Assembly (NCBI GenBank): GCA_039026975.1
Contig: JBCCLI010000152.1
Location: 1-14,159 of the forward strand
Reading direction: 5' to 3'
DNA: 14,159 bases
Source: JBCBKZ01 sp039026975
GTDB taxonomy: Bacteria; Bacteroidota; Bacteroidia; J057
Each line of letters begins with the position of its first letter. The first letter of the stretch is position 1. The notes under the pieces were generated by a model that searched no databases, had not been told where the DNA came from, and was given only the letters and a program-made list of their open reading frames with translations. The position numbers and the translations under genes are program-made. Positions 1 to 5,626 of this stretch are shown in pieces.

Positions 1-95
1 GCTATCGGCAGCTGAAGCAGCCGGTCCATGTAGGAATCTTGATGTCTAATGGTCATTAGAAAAGGTAGCAGGAAAGCTAAGAAAAGTAATTCTCT

Positions 96-110
96 TGAAA
101 ATAATTTTCA
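96..110. promoter_or_regulatory. Fur-family-like 7-1-7 palindrome
   Basis: TGAAAATAATTTTCA is a perfect 15-bp palindrome around a central A. It has the 7-1-7 layout of the Fur/Zur/PerR box (TGATAAT-N-ATTATCA) and matches six of seven bases in each half. No gene starts directly beside it inside the window, so the regulated gene, if any, is unclear. It may belong to the decayed region or to a gene left of the window. Confidence 0.3.
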
Positions 111-411
111 TTCTCTCCGGGATGTAGTGCTAGCAAGGAGTTACTTCTGCTTAGAAAATCCTTTGGGTAAAATCCCATAGCAAGTGTTTTAATAACTTAG
201 CCACTTATGATGAACTTTGTAATGGAGCGGCTGCTTTTTATGCTGAGGCTCTCGAAGTGCAGCTGCCGAAGAGCGAGATGCTGACCAGTGCTACCTGCAG
301 CGACTGAAGTTGCCGGACTATTTCAAGGATCCATCAAGTATAAGTTGTTGCAGGAAATCATGGAGCGGCTGCTTTAGCTGCCGAATCTCAGCTGCCAGGT
401 AATTTCTGTTG

Positions 412-433
412 GGTCCAGATCATGATCTGGACC
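412..433. repeat. 22-bp perfect palindrome
   Basis: The half-site GGTCCAGATCA is followed immediately by its exact reverse complement TGATCTGGACC, giving 22 bp of perfect dyad symmetry with no spacer. It lies about 105 bp upstream of the rhodanese start, ahead of the two TAnnTTTG boxes there. Such symmetry suits a dimeric DNA-binding protein or a recombination site, but I know of no regulator with this exact site. With no T-tract or loop it is a poor terminator candidate. Confidence 0.55.
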
Positions 434-506
434 GACGAGCTGGAGGATTCAAAAAATGCGGTCCCTTCCAGTAACTTTGGTCACAGACCCTGAAGGCTTA
501 CTGTCC

Positions 507-514
507 TATCTTTG
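507..514 (+). promoter_or_regulatory. Candidate Bacteroidota -7 box for the rhodanese gene
   Basis: TATCTTTG matches the Bacteroidota -7 consensus TAnnTTTG exactly and ends 23 bp before the ATG at 538, which predicts a short leader. A second match, TAACTTTG, lies at 472-479. Neither has a clear TTG at the usual -33 distance, so the call rests on the -7 box alone. Confidence 0.35.
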
Positions 515-537
515 TAATTCAATCAATATGTTTCCCT

Positions 538-918
538 ATGAATATAGTCGTAGTAGTTCTGTTGCTGATTGTGGGCTTCTTTTTCATGTGGAAAAAGAGG
601 CAAGAGCAGTCGGTTGTGTCCTTAGCGCAGGAAGCCTTCCAAGAGGAACTGGCGCAGCAGGAGGGTGTCCTCATAGATGTGCGTACGGATAAAGAGTTTC
701 AGGCTGGACATATAGCAGGGGCGCATCATATGGATGTTCTCAAGAGAAACTTTAAGCAGGAAGTATTAACACTAGATAAGGACAAGCCTATCTATTTATA
801 CTGTAGAAGTGGAAAAAGGGGGAGGATGGCTGCTAATAAGCTCCAAAAGATGGGCTTTGAGAAAGTGGTAAATCTGTCTGGAGGGATTAGTAGCTGGACA
901 GGGAAATTAGTAAAGTAA
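538..918 (+). CDS. Membrane-anchored single-domain rhodanese
   Basis: This 126-residue protein has an N-terminal hydrophobic segment (about residues 3-17) followed by WKKR, so it should be anchored in the inner membrane; which side the domain faces cannot be read confidently. Residues 25-125 form one rhodanese domain: LIDVRTDKEF and GHIAGAHHM (45-65) are the usual substrate-side motifs, and YLYCRSGKR (86-94) is the active-site loop with the persulfide-forming Cys89. The domain closes with the typical GGISSW (115-120). Rhodaneses of this size move sulfane sulfur between a donor and an acceptor such as a thiol or cyanide; the true acceptor is not visible. The ATG at 538 is chosen because it gives the complete anchor and domain. 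No Shine-Dalgarno sequence is seen, which is common in this phylum. The next gene starts 150 bp on, so it is probably a separate unit. The fold assignment is firm and the physiological role is open. Confidence 0.9.
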   Translation: MNIVVVVLLLIVGFFFMWKKRQEQSVVSLAQEAFQEELAQQEGVLIDVRTDKEFQAGHIAGAHHMDVLKRNFKQEVLTLDKDKPIYLYCRSGKRGRMAANKLQKMGFEKVVNLSGGISSWTGKLVK

Positions 919-1014
919 GTTTCTTTTCAAGCAAGAAGTAAACACCGAGAAGTAAGTACTACCTGAGAATCTGTAAAAAGCTTGCTGTACCTATTTGCCT
1001 TCCTGGATTTTTCT

Positions 1015-1043
1015 TTCTCCGAATTTGTGGGAGAATATTTTTT
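1015..1043 (+). terminator. Weak candidate terminator after the rhodanese gene
   Basis: TTCTCC (1015-1020) can pair with GGAGAA (1030-1035) across a 9-nt loop, followed by TATTTTTTAG. The stem is only six base pairs, and the structure ends 26 bp before the amidohydrolase ATG. It may equally be chance or part of that gene's leader. Confidence 0.3.
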
Positions 1044-1068
1044 AGTAGCTTTCAAGAAAGCCGCAAAC

Positions 1069-2751
1069 ATGAAAATCACACATATCCTATCTATTCTCCT
1101 TATGGGGAGCCTCTTTAGCTGTCAAGACCGTAGCTCAGACCTCCTACTCATAAATGGCAGTATTTACCCCATGACAGGCAAGACCGTACAGGCGGAGGCC
1201 TTAGCTGTAAAAGAGGGCAAGATCATTTTTGTAGGTACGCATGCGGAGGCGGCAGCATATAAGGCATCTGCGGGAACAGTAGTAGACCTGGAAGGGAAAG
1301 CTGTATTCCCCAGCTTTACAGACGGACATATACATCCTATTTGGGGTGGGATCAGACTGAAAGACTGTGATTTGACAGATATACGTAATGAAGCAGATAT
1401 TCTCCAGACCATCCGTATGTATGTGGAAGCGCATCCTGATAAGCAGTGGATTATGGGGGCCAACTTATGGTTGCCAGCTGTAGGAAATGGGAATCCTTCT
1501 AAGGAACTGCTGGATGAGATAGCGGCAGACAGGCCTATGTTTATCCAGTCTGCTGATGGGCATTCTGCCTGGGTAAATTCCAAGGCACTGGAACTGGCAA
1601 GGGTTACTAAGGAGACAGAGACGCCTAATGGCGGGGTGATAGAACGTACCCCTGAGGGAGAGCCTAGTGGGGTGTTACGTGAATATGCTATAGGGTTAGT
1701 CAGAAATATTCTCCCTCCCTTCACTTTTGAAGAAAAAGTAACTGCCTTAGAGAAAGCCGTTCAAATGGCCAATAGTTATGGAATCACTTCCTGGATAGAT
1801 GCGCGTGTGGATGAAGAAGACATAGCCGTCTATGCCACCTTGGAAAAAGAGGGGAAGCTTACCATGGATGTAACCCTCTCCCTATTTGCCAATATCATAG
1901 AAGGCATGGATGCCGTAGAAAGCGTACTCAACCGCTATGAAGCCCATAAGGATAAGCTAGCTCGGATAGATATGAAGAGCACCAAAATGTACATAGACGG
2001 CGTCATAGAGGGAAAAACAGCTGCCTTATTTGAGAACTATGTAGGAGAAGACTTCACAGGAAGTGCCTACATAGGGGCAGACCTGTATAATCAGATGGTA
2101 GCCGCCTTTGACATTGCAGGCTTTCAAGTGCATATACACGCATGTGGAGATAAAGGGATAAGGATGACTCTGGATGCCTTTGAATTTGCCAGGGAACAAA
2201 ATGGGATAAGAGACAGCAGGCACCACATAGTACACATGCAGGTGATGGACCCTGAGGATGTAGACAGGTTTAAGGAATTAGATGTCATCGCTAACTTCCA
2301 GCCTTTATGGGCTACGCCTGAAGACAGTTATATATCTGAGCTAACCATTCCTGTCCTGGGGCCGGAGCGAACAGAGTGGATTTACCCTTTGGGAGCAGTA
2401 GCTAAGTCAGGCGCCAAAATTGCGCATGGGAGTGATTGGCCGGTAACCAGTGTGAATCCTATGCTGGCTATGCAGGTAGCAGTAACCCGTAGAGGGCCTG
2501 ATTCAGTGGAAAGGGCGCCATGGACCCCTCAGCACCTGGTGGATACCTATGAGGTGATAGAGGGCTACGCTAAGGGAGGGGCTTACCTGATGTTTAAGGA
2601 ACAGACTTCCGGGACATTAGAAGTAGGTAAGGAAGCTAACTTAGTGGTGATGGAACAGAACCCCTTTTCCATCTCTAAATTTGAGCTACACCAGCTGGCG
2701 GTAGAACAGACCTACTGGAAAGGGAAGAAGGTCTATCAACGAGAAGAGTAA
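1069..2751 (+). CDS. YtcJ-type amidohydrolase, predicted lipoprotein
   Basis: A metal-dependent hydrolase of the amidohydrolase superfamily (Amidohydro_3/YtcJ group), 560 residues. Residues 1-18 are a lipoprotein signal ending in the lipobox LFSC, so Cys18 should be lipidated and the protein should sit in the envelope facing the periplasm or outside. The reading frame stays open upstream to a TTG at 982, but the ATG at 1069 is preferred because it puts the signal peptide at the N terminus. Metal-ligand motifs in order are DGHIH (His87, His89), HIHACGD (His355, His357), HHIVHMQ (385-391) and AHGSDWPV (Asp456). The C-terminal small beta domain (GTLEVGKEANLVVME) is also typical. Relatives hydrolyse amides, N-substituted formamides or cyclic ureides, and many have no known substrate; none can be assigned here. 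The stop lies 2 bp from the stop of the convergent HAD gene. Confidence 0.9.
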   Translation: MKITHILSILLMGSLFSCQDRSSDLLLINGSIYPMTGKTVQAEALAVKEGKIIFVGTHAEAAAYKASAGTVVDLEGKAVFPSFTDGHIHPIWGGIRLKDCDLTDIRNEADILQTIRMYVEAHPDKQWIMGANLWLPAVGNGNPSKELLDEIAADRPMFIQSADGHSAWVNSKALELARVTKETETPNGGVIERTPEGEPSGVLREYAIGLVRNILPPFTFEEKVTALEKAVQMANSYGITSWIDARVDEEDIAVYATLEKEGKLTMDVTLSLFANIIEGMDAVESVLNRYEAHKDKLARIDMKSTKMYIDGVIEGKTAALFENYVGEDFTGSAYIGADLYNQMVAAFDIAGFQVHIHACGDKGIRMTLDAFEFAREQNGIRDSRHHIVHMQVMDPEDVDRFKELDVIANFQPLWATPEDSYISELTIPVLGPERTEWIYPLGAVAKSGAKIAHGSDWPVTSVNPMLAMQVAVTRRGPDSVERAPWTPQHLVDTYEVIEGYAKGGAYLMFKEQTSGTLEVGKEANLVVMEQNPFSISKFELHQLAVEQTYWKGKKVYQREE

Positions 2752-2753
2752 TC

Positions 2754-3455
2754 TTAAGCAGGTAGGGCTTTCATTTCTTCTAATAGAGGAATGAGCTCCT
2801 GTAAGTGATCTATAATAGCATCAGGATCCACTTGCTGTAGCTGTTCCAGTGTGTGTGCACCCGTGGTGATTCCTATGCTCATTTGGCAGTGAGCTTGCCG
2901 CCCCTCTAATATATCTATTTGAGAATCGCCTATCTTGATGACTTCTTGAGAATTTCTCAGCTTTGCCTGTGCCATGGCCAGCTGGATCATATCAGGTTCT
3001 GGCCTGCCCTTAGCCACATCTGAGGCGGTAACCATCTGCTGTATGTACGGGTGGTTTTCCCACCCCAGTCTTCCGACCAACTGCTCTGCAGTAGATCTGT
3101 CATAGCCAGTATTAAGCACTACCATAACCCTGTGTTCAGCTAAGTACTGGAAAACCTTCTCTGATCCAGGCATAGGGGCTACCGCTTCTTCTTGATAAGC
3201 AGTTGCTAGCCTAGCCTTGAAATAGTCAAATAAGTCTTTGGCTAAGGCTTTAGTAGGATTTTGAATGCCTAGCGCTTCTACCAGTGTGATGATAGCGGTA
3301 TATTTTTCCTTTCCAGCACAAACTGCTAGCACTTTTTCCAGTGTTACCGGATAGCCATTATCCTGGAAAGATGTTTGTATGGTTTTATAAACTAGGTTAT
3401 GTTCATCCACTACGGTTCCGGCCATATCAAAGACCGCCATTTTAATGGTGTTCAT
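2754..3455 (-). CDS. PhnX-like (phosphonatase-like) HAD hydrolase
   Basis: A soluble 233-residue haloacid dehalogenase superfamily hydrolase. Motif I is FDMAGT (nucleophile Asp10). The acid usually found two residues later in HAD phosphatases is Ala12, as in phosphonoacetaldehyde hydrolase (DxAGT). A helical cap occupies roughly residues 15-90 and contains AGKEKYTAI, with Lys49 and Lys51 near where PhnX carries its Schiff-base lysine; that correspondence is my inference. Motif II is LNTGYD (Thr116), motif III is the lysine in AKGRPEPD (Lys149), and motif IV is IGDSQID (Asp177, Asp181). The sequence fits the PhnX-like clade better than true PhnX. No phosphonate uptake or aminotransferase gene is nearby, so C-P bond cleavage is only a possibility and phosphate-ester hydrolysis an alternative. 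The start at 3455 is natural; Met6 is the only close alternative. Confidence 0.85.
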   Translation of the reverse strand: MNTIKMAVFDMAGTVVDEHNLVYKTIQTSFQDNGYPVTLEKVLAVCAGKEKYTAIITLVEALGIQNPTKALAKDLFDYFKARLATAYQEEAVAPMPGSEKVFQYLAEHRVMVVLNTGYDRSTAEQLVGRLGWENHPYIQQMVTASDVAKGRPEPDMIQLAMAQAKLRNSQEVIKIGDSQIDILEGRQAHCQMSIGITTGAHTLEQLQQVDPDAIIDHLQELIPLLEEMKALPA

Positions 3456-3763
3456 AGGTCAGGCTTAGTTTTCTACAAAAGCGAGAGGAGTCTTTATGTC
3501 AGCACGTTAAGGTCACAGTTCCCCATCAGATGCAGCTTTGCTAATTATGAAGCAGCTTCTGATATGTGCTAGTAAGTCGAGTGTAGTTCTGTCACCTAAG
3601 AGAGTATTTTTACAAAAAGATACTGACCTTTTTATTCAAAAGGCTGATTATTAGGTGATTACGAAAATAGGGGTTGCTAATATATTGAATGTAAGGAAAA
3701 TTCTTGATTTAGAGATGAAGGAAAGGTTAATTTTTATCACCATTTAGAAATATGTAAGCTTAC
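3456..3763. other. Divergent intergenic region
   Basis: This 308-bp stretch separates the leftward HAD gene from the rightward VOC gene and must hold both promoters. I see no gene in it. It contains a large imperfect inverted repeat (3525-3563), a smaller hairpin at 3603-3624 (AGTAT/ATACT extended by TTTT/AAAA with one bulged G), and a palindrome across the VOC start. No exact TAnnTTTG box was found pointing either way. Confidence 0.5.
3525..3563. repeat. Imperfect inverted repeat in the divergent promoter region
   Basis: ATCAGATGCAGCTT (3525-3538) and AAGCAGCTTCTGAT (3550-3563) are reverse complements at 12 of 14 positions around an 11-nt loop. AGCAC (3501-3505) and GTGCT (3566-3570) extend the symmetry outward. 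No T-tract follows. It could be an operator shared by the divergent genes or a remnant of a palindromic element. Confidence 0.45.
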
Positions 3764-3765
3764 AT
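3752..3765. promoter_or_regulatory. Perfect palindrome overlapping the VOC gene start
   Basis: ATGTAAGCTTACAT is a perfect 14-bp palindrome whose last two bases are the first two of the ATG at 3764. A protein bound here, or an RNA hairpin, would cover the start codon. The size and position suggest an operator, but no regulator is known. Confidence 0.35.
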
Positions 3766-4153
3766 GCTACACCTAAAAAAAATCCACCACGTTGCCATTA
3801 TCTGTTCTAACTTCTCCAGGTCTAAACACTTTTATACTAACATTCTGGGGTTTACAGCCCTACGGGAAGTGTACAGAGAGGAGAGGGACTCCTACAAGCT
3901 AGACCTGGCTTTTGGGGGTCATTATCAGATAGAGTTATTTTCATTTCCAGGCGCTCCCAGTAGACCATCATGGCCTGAAGCACAAGGGCTGCGGCACTTG
4001 GCCTTTGAAGTAGAAGATATTGGGAGAAGTAAGCAGTATTTAGAAGAGCAGGGGGTGACAGTGGAGGAAATAAGGGTAGATCCACACACAGGCAAGCGTT
4101 TTACCTTTTTTGCTGATCCTGATGCGTTACCGCTGGAACTTTACGAGAGCTAA
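3764..4153 (+). CDS. VOC (glyoxalase I-like) family protein
   Basis: A single-domain, 129-residue vicinal-oxygen-chelate protein, probably cytoplasmic. It has the paired beta-alpha-beta-beta-beta units of the family: KKIHHVAIIC at the start of module 1 (metal-ligand His9) and QIELF closing it (Glu57), then LRHLAFEVED in module 2 (His78) and PLELYE at the end (Glu125). All four metal-ligand positions are therefore present, so it should bind a divalent metal. It most resembles the YaeR/GloA2-like VOC proteins, whose substrates are mostly unknown; glyoxalase activity is not assured. The ATG at 3764 directly precedes the first beta strand and an earlier in-frame start is not available. The gene ends 1 bp from the stop of the convergent ATP-cone gene, so no separate terminator fits between them. 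Confidence 0.88.
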   Translation: MLHLKKIHHVAIICSNFSRSKHFYTNILGFTALREVYREERDSYKLDLAFGGHYQIELFSFPGAPSRPSWPEAQGLRHLAFEVEDIGRSKQYLEEQGVTVEEIRVDPHTGKRFTFFADPDALPLELYES

Positions 4154-4154
4154 G

Positions 4155-4994
4155 CTAGTCTCGTAGGAAGCTAAGTTCTTCCATAAGCCGCTTATGCCTG
4201 CTATGGGGAATACGAAATATCTCTTTAAGATCTTTTTTCTCCATTACCTCTTTACATAGCACTACGCCTTTTTCAAGTAGCGCTTCTTTCTCTGACTTCG
4301 TGAGAGAAATGAGGCTGGTAATAGGATACAGTTTACTTTCTTCCACCAGCTCTCTTAAACTTCCTTTTTTAGGATAGCTCCAGGCGATCAGCCTCAGCCC
4401 ATAGGTTTCTCCAAAGGCTATAGCATCTGAGGAAAAGGCGGTATTAGTAGCTATCCAGGCCTGAAACTGTTTTTCCCTCAGGGAATCCTGTTTCTTCCAT
4501 TCTTTCACTAAATCCTCAAACCTGGACTTTATATACATAGGCACCTGCACACTTATTTTTTTATCCTTAGAGTTCCCATACTTGCATTCTACGCTTACCC
4601 TTAGTTGACCCTTATCCGCAAGTACATCTATTTCATGGGTTACAGCATGGCCTTGTTCTGTGACTCCTACTTGAACGCTATATCCCTGGTACTTGATGAG
4701 TTCTCCTACATACTGCTCAAAAGGATAGCCGGAGGGACCTAACTCCATAATGGCCTTTTTTAGTTTGTATTTAGCAGCCGTGGGGCGGGATGCTTTTTTG
4801 AGTAGAGAAAAGGCAAAGCTGTAAATCTTACGGGTACTGATGCCATCATTAAGTTGTTGATTCACAGACTCGAGAATGTATTCTGCTATCTCATCAGTGG
4901 CACCTGCTCGCTTGAGAGAACCAACTAATTTTTCTGGTATGAAAGGTACTTTTTCGCCTGAATTTTTAGTGACAAATTGAATATGTTGATTCAT
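4155..4994 (-). CDS. ATP-cone domain fused to Mrr-like PD-(D/E)XK nuclease
   Basis: A 279-residue protein of two recognisable parts. Residues 4-85 match the ATP-cone, the nucleotide-sensing domain known from ribonucleotide reductases and NrdR (VTKNSGEKVPF, then EKLVGSLKRAG, then ISTRKIY). Residues 87-210 look like a restriction-endonuclease-fold domain of the Mrr group: GYPFEQYVGELI with an early acidic residue, GHAVTHEIDV (Glu121, Asp123) and VSVECKYG (Glu136, Lys138). The PD-(D/E)XK catalytic set therefore appears intact. Residues 225-279 are a mostly helical, charged tail ending in RHKRLMEELSFLRD. The ATP-cone plus nuclease arrangement is known in bacteria and archaea but, as far as I know, uncharacterised. 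A DNA-cleaving defence or repair role gated by ATP or dATP is inference. No methylase or partner gene sits beside it. The start is the only ATG giving the whole ATP-cone. Confidence 0.85.
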   Translation of the reverse strand: MNQHIQFVTKNSGEKVPFIPEKLVGSLKRAGATDEIAEYILESVNQQLNDGISTRKIYSFAFSLLKKASRPTAAKYKLKKAIMELGPSGYPFEQYVGELIKYQGYSVQVGVTEQGHAVTHEIDVLADKGQLRVSVECKYGNSKDKKISVQVPMYIKSRFEDLVKEWKKQDSLREKQFQAWIATNTAFSSDAIAFGETYGLRLIAWSYPKKGSLRELVEESKLYPITSLISLTKSEKEALLEKGVVLCKEVMEKKDLKEIFRIPHSRHKRLMEELSFLRD

Positions 4995-5401
4995 CCAAAG
5001 ACATATTTAAGGGGAGATTTCCTTGCTAGTAAGAGGAATTGGTTTCTGGAGAGTGATAGTAGAAAAAGAATTTTATAAGTACAACAGCAGGCCAGTGAAC
5101 TGGATAGATAAGTAAAGAATACTTGTGCGGACATGATGAGTATCGAAAGTTCTGAGTTGTCATTCTTCATGCTTGTGAAAATCTCTTACTTCTGGCTAGG
5201 GACATCTTTTCAAATAATCTGTGTGTGAGTTCCATCGTTTTAGATTACCAGTCTTATGCCTACAGGATAGCTACAGACATACAAATCCTCTGGTCCAAGT
5301 GGGATCTTTCAATTCAAGTACCTGGGAGGACGATCAGTAGAAAAGATCAATTTTATGGAAAATAGGCTGGGAATGTATGTGTAGGAGCAGCTGTATAAAT
5401 T

Positions 5402-5465
5402 TTATGCACATATTATCAACAGCTAAAGGTGGATAAGTCTGTCTATTCTCTTATAGTTTTGCACA
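5402..5465. other. Cluster of DnaA-box-like 9-mers
   Basis: TTATGCACA (5402-5410) matches the DnaA-box consensus TTATNCACA exactly. TTATCAACA (5413-5421) and TTTTGCACA (5457-5465) each differ at one base, and GGTGGATAA (5428-5436) is a one-mismatch box on the minus strand. A fifth, TTGTCCACA, lies at 5582-5590. The three left boxes occupy only 35 bp, next to an AT-rich stretch, and all lie upstream of parA, a gene often near oriC. This could be a replication origin or a DnaA-controlled parA promoter; the sequence does not decide between them. Confidence 0.45.
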
Positions 5466-5507
5466 AATCTTTTTTATCTCAGTGGAAAGCTATTAGCGTA
5501 GAAAAAG

Positions 5508-5515
5508 TATATTTG
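5508..5515 (+). promoter_or_regulatory. Candidate -7 box for parA
   Basis: TATATTTG matches TAnnTTTG exactly. Initiation about six bases downstream would give a leader of roughly 105 nt that includes the inverted repeat at 5528-5584. A second exact match, TAGTTTTG, lies at 5454-5461 and overlaps a DnaA-like box. No clear -33 TTG is seen for either. Confidence 0.35.
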
Positions 5516-5527
5516 CCCTGCACATGT

Positions 5528-5584
5528 CAATAAACAGCCAGGTGGGACAGTACGTTACCCGCCCGTGCATGTGAATGTTTATTG
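5528..5584. repeat. Inverted repeat with inner hairpin in the parA leader
   Basis: CAATAAACA (5528-5536) and TGTTTATTG (5576-5584) are exact inverted copies separated by 39 nt. Inside them GGTGGG (5541-5546) pairs with CCCGCC (5558-5563), one pair being a G-U wobble, across an 11-nt loop. The arrangement could bind a dimeric regulator such as ParA or a ParB-like protein, or fold in the mRNA. It does not match the classical parS consensus. Confidence 0.4.
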
Positions 5585-5626
5585 TCCACAACATCCTGAT
5601 GTACAAACCAAAAAGGAACAAATACC

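Larger units (their letters stand above)
1..537. other. Gene-free left region with decayed, repeated fragments
   Basis: No convincing intact gene lies here. The 16-mer ATGGAGCGGCTGCTTT occurs at 222-237 and 360-375, and AGCTGCCGAA follows it at 261-270 and 376-385, so part of the region is an imperfect duplication about 138 bp apart. Positions 2-27 also resemble 291-318: both contain CTA..(5)GCAGC, then TGAAG, then GCCGG. Short open stretches ending at stops (for example one reading ...KYKLLQEIMERLL up to about 378) look like leftovers of coding sequence broken by frameshifts. I do not recognise the parent gene. A Fur-box-like palindrome (96-110) and a 22-bp perfect palindrome (412-433) also lie here. 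Confidence 0.5.
4995..5626. other. Gene-free region upstream of parA; candidate origin
   Basis: I see no credible gene in these 632 bp between the leftward ATP-cone gene and rightward parA. The right-hand 225 bp are unusual: DnaA-box-like 9-mers cluster at 5402-5465 with another at 5582-5590, the flanking DNA (about 5390-5420) is AT-rich, and an inverted repeat follows a TAnnTTTG box. The left-hand 400 bp show nothing I can support beyond AT-rich stretches. Confidence 0.5.

Noticed and set aside
456..692. 78-codon open frame on the plus strand overlapping the rhodanese gene
   Set aside because: It runs out of frame across the start of a well-supported rhodanese, shows no domain or signal, and its composition looks like a shifted reading of that gene.
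982..1068. TTG-initiated extension of the amidohydrolase
   Set aside because: It would place 29 residues before a clear lipoprotein signal peptide and use a rare start; the ATG at 1069 fits the signal much better.
1164..1724. 186-codon minus-strand open frame inside the amidohydrolase gene
   Set aside because: It is an antisense shadow of a gene whose catalytic motifs are clear; its product has no family likeness.
5541..5563. Hairpin before parA considered as a transcription terminator or riboswitch
   Set aside because: The stem is only six base pairs, no T-tract follows, and no known riboswitch core is recognisable; kept only as part of the inverted repeat in the leader.
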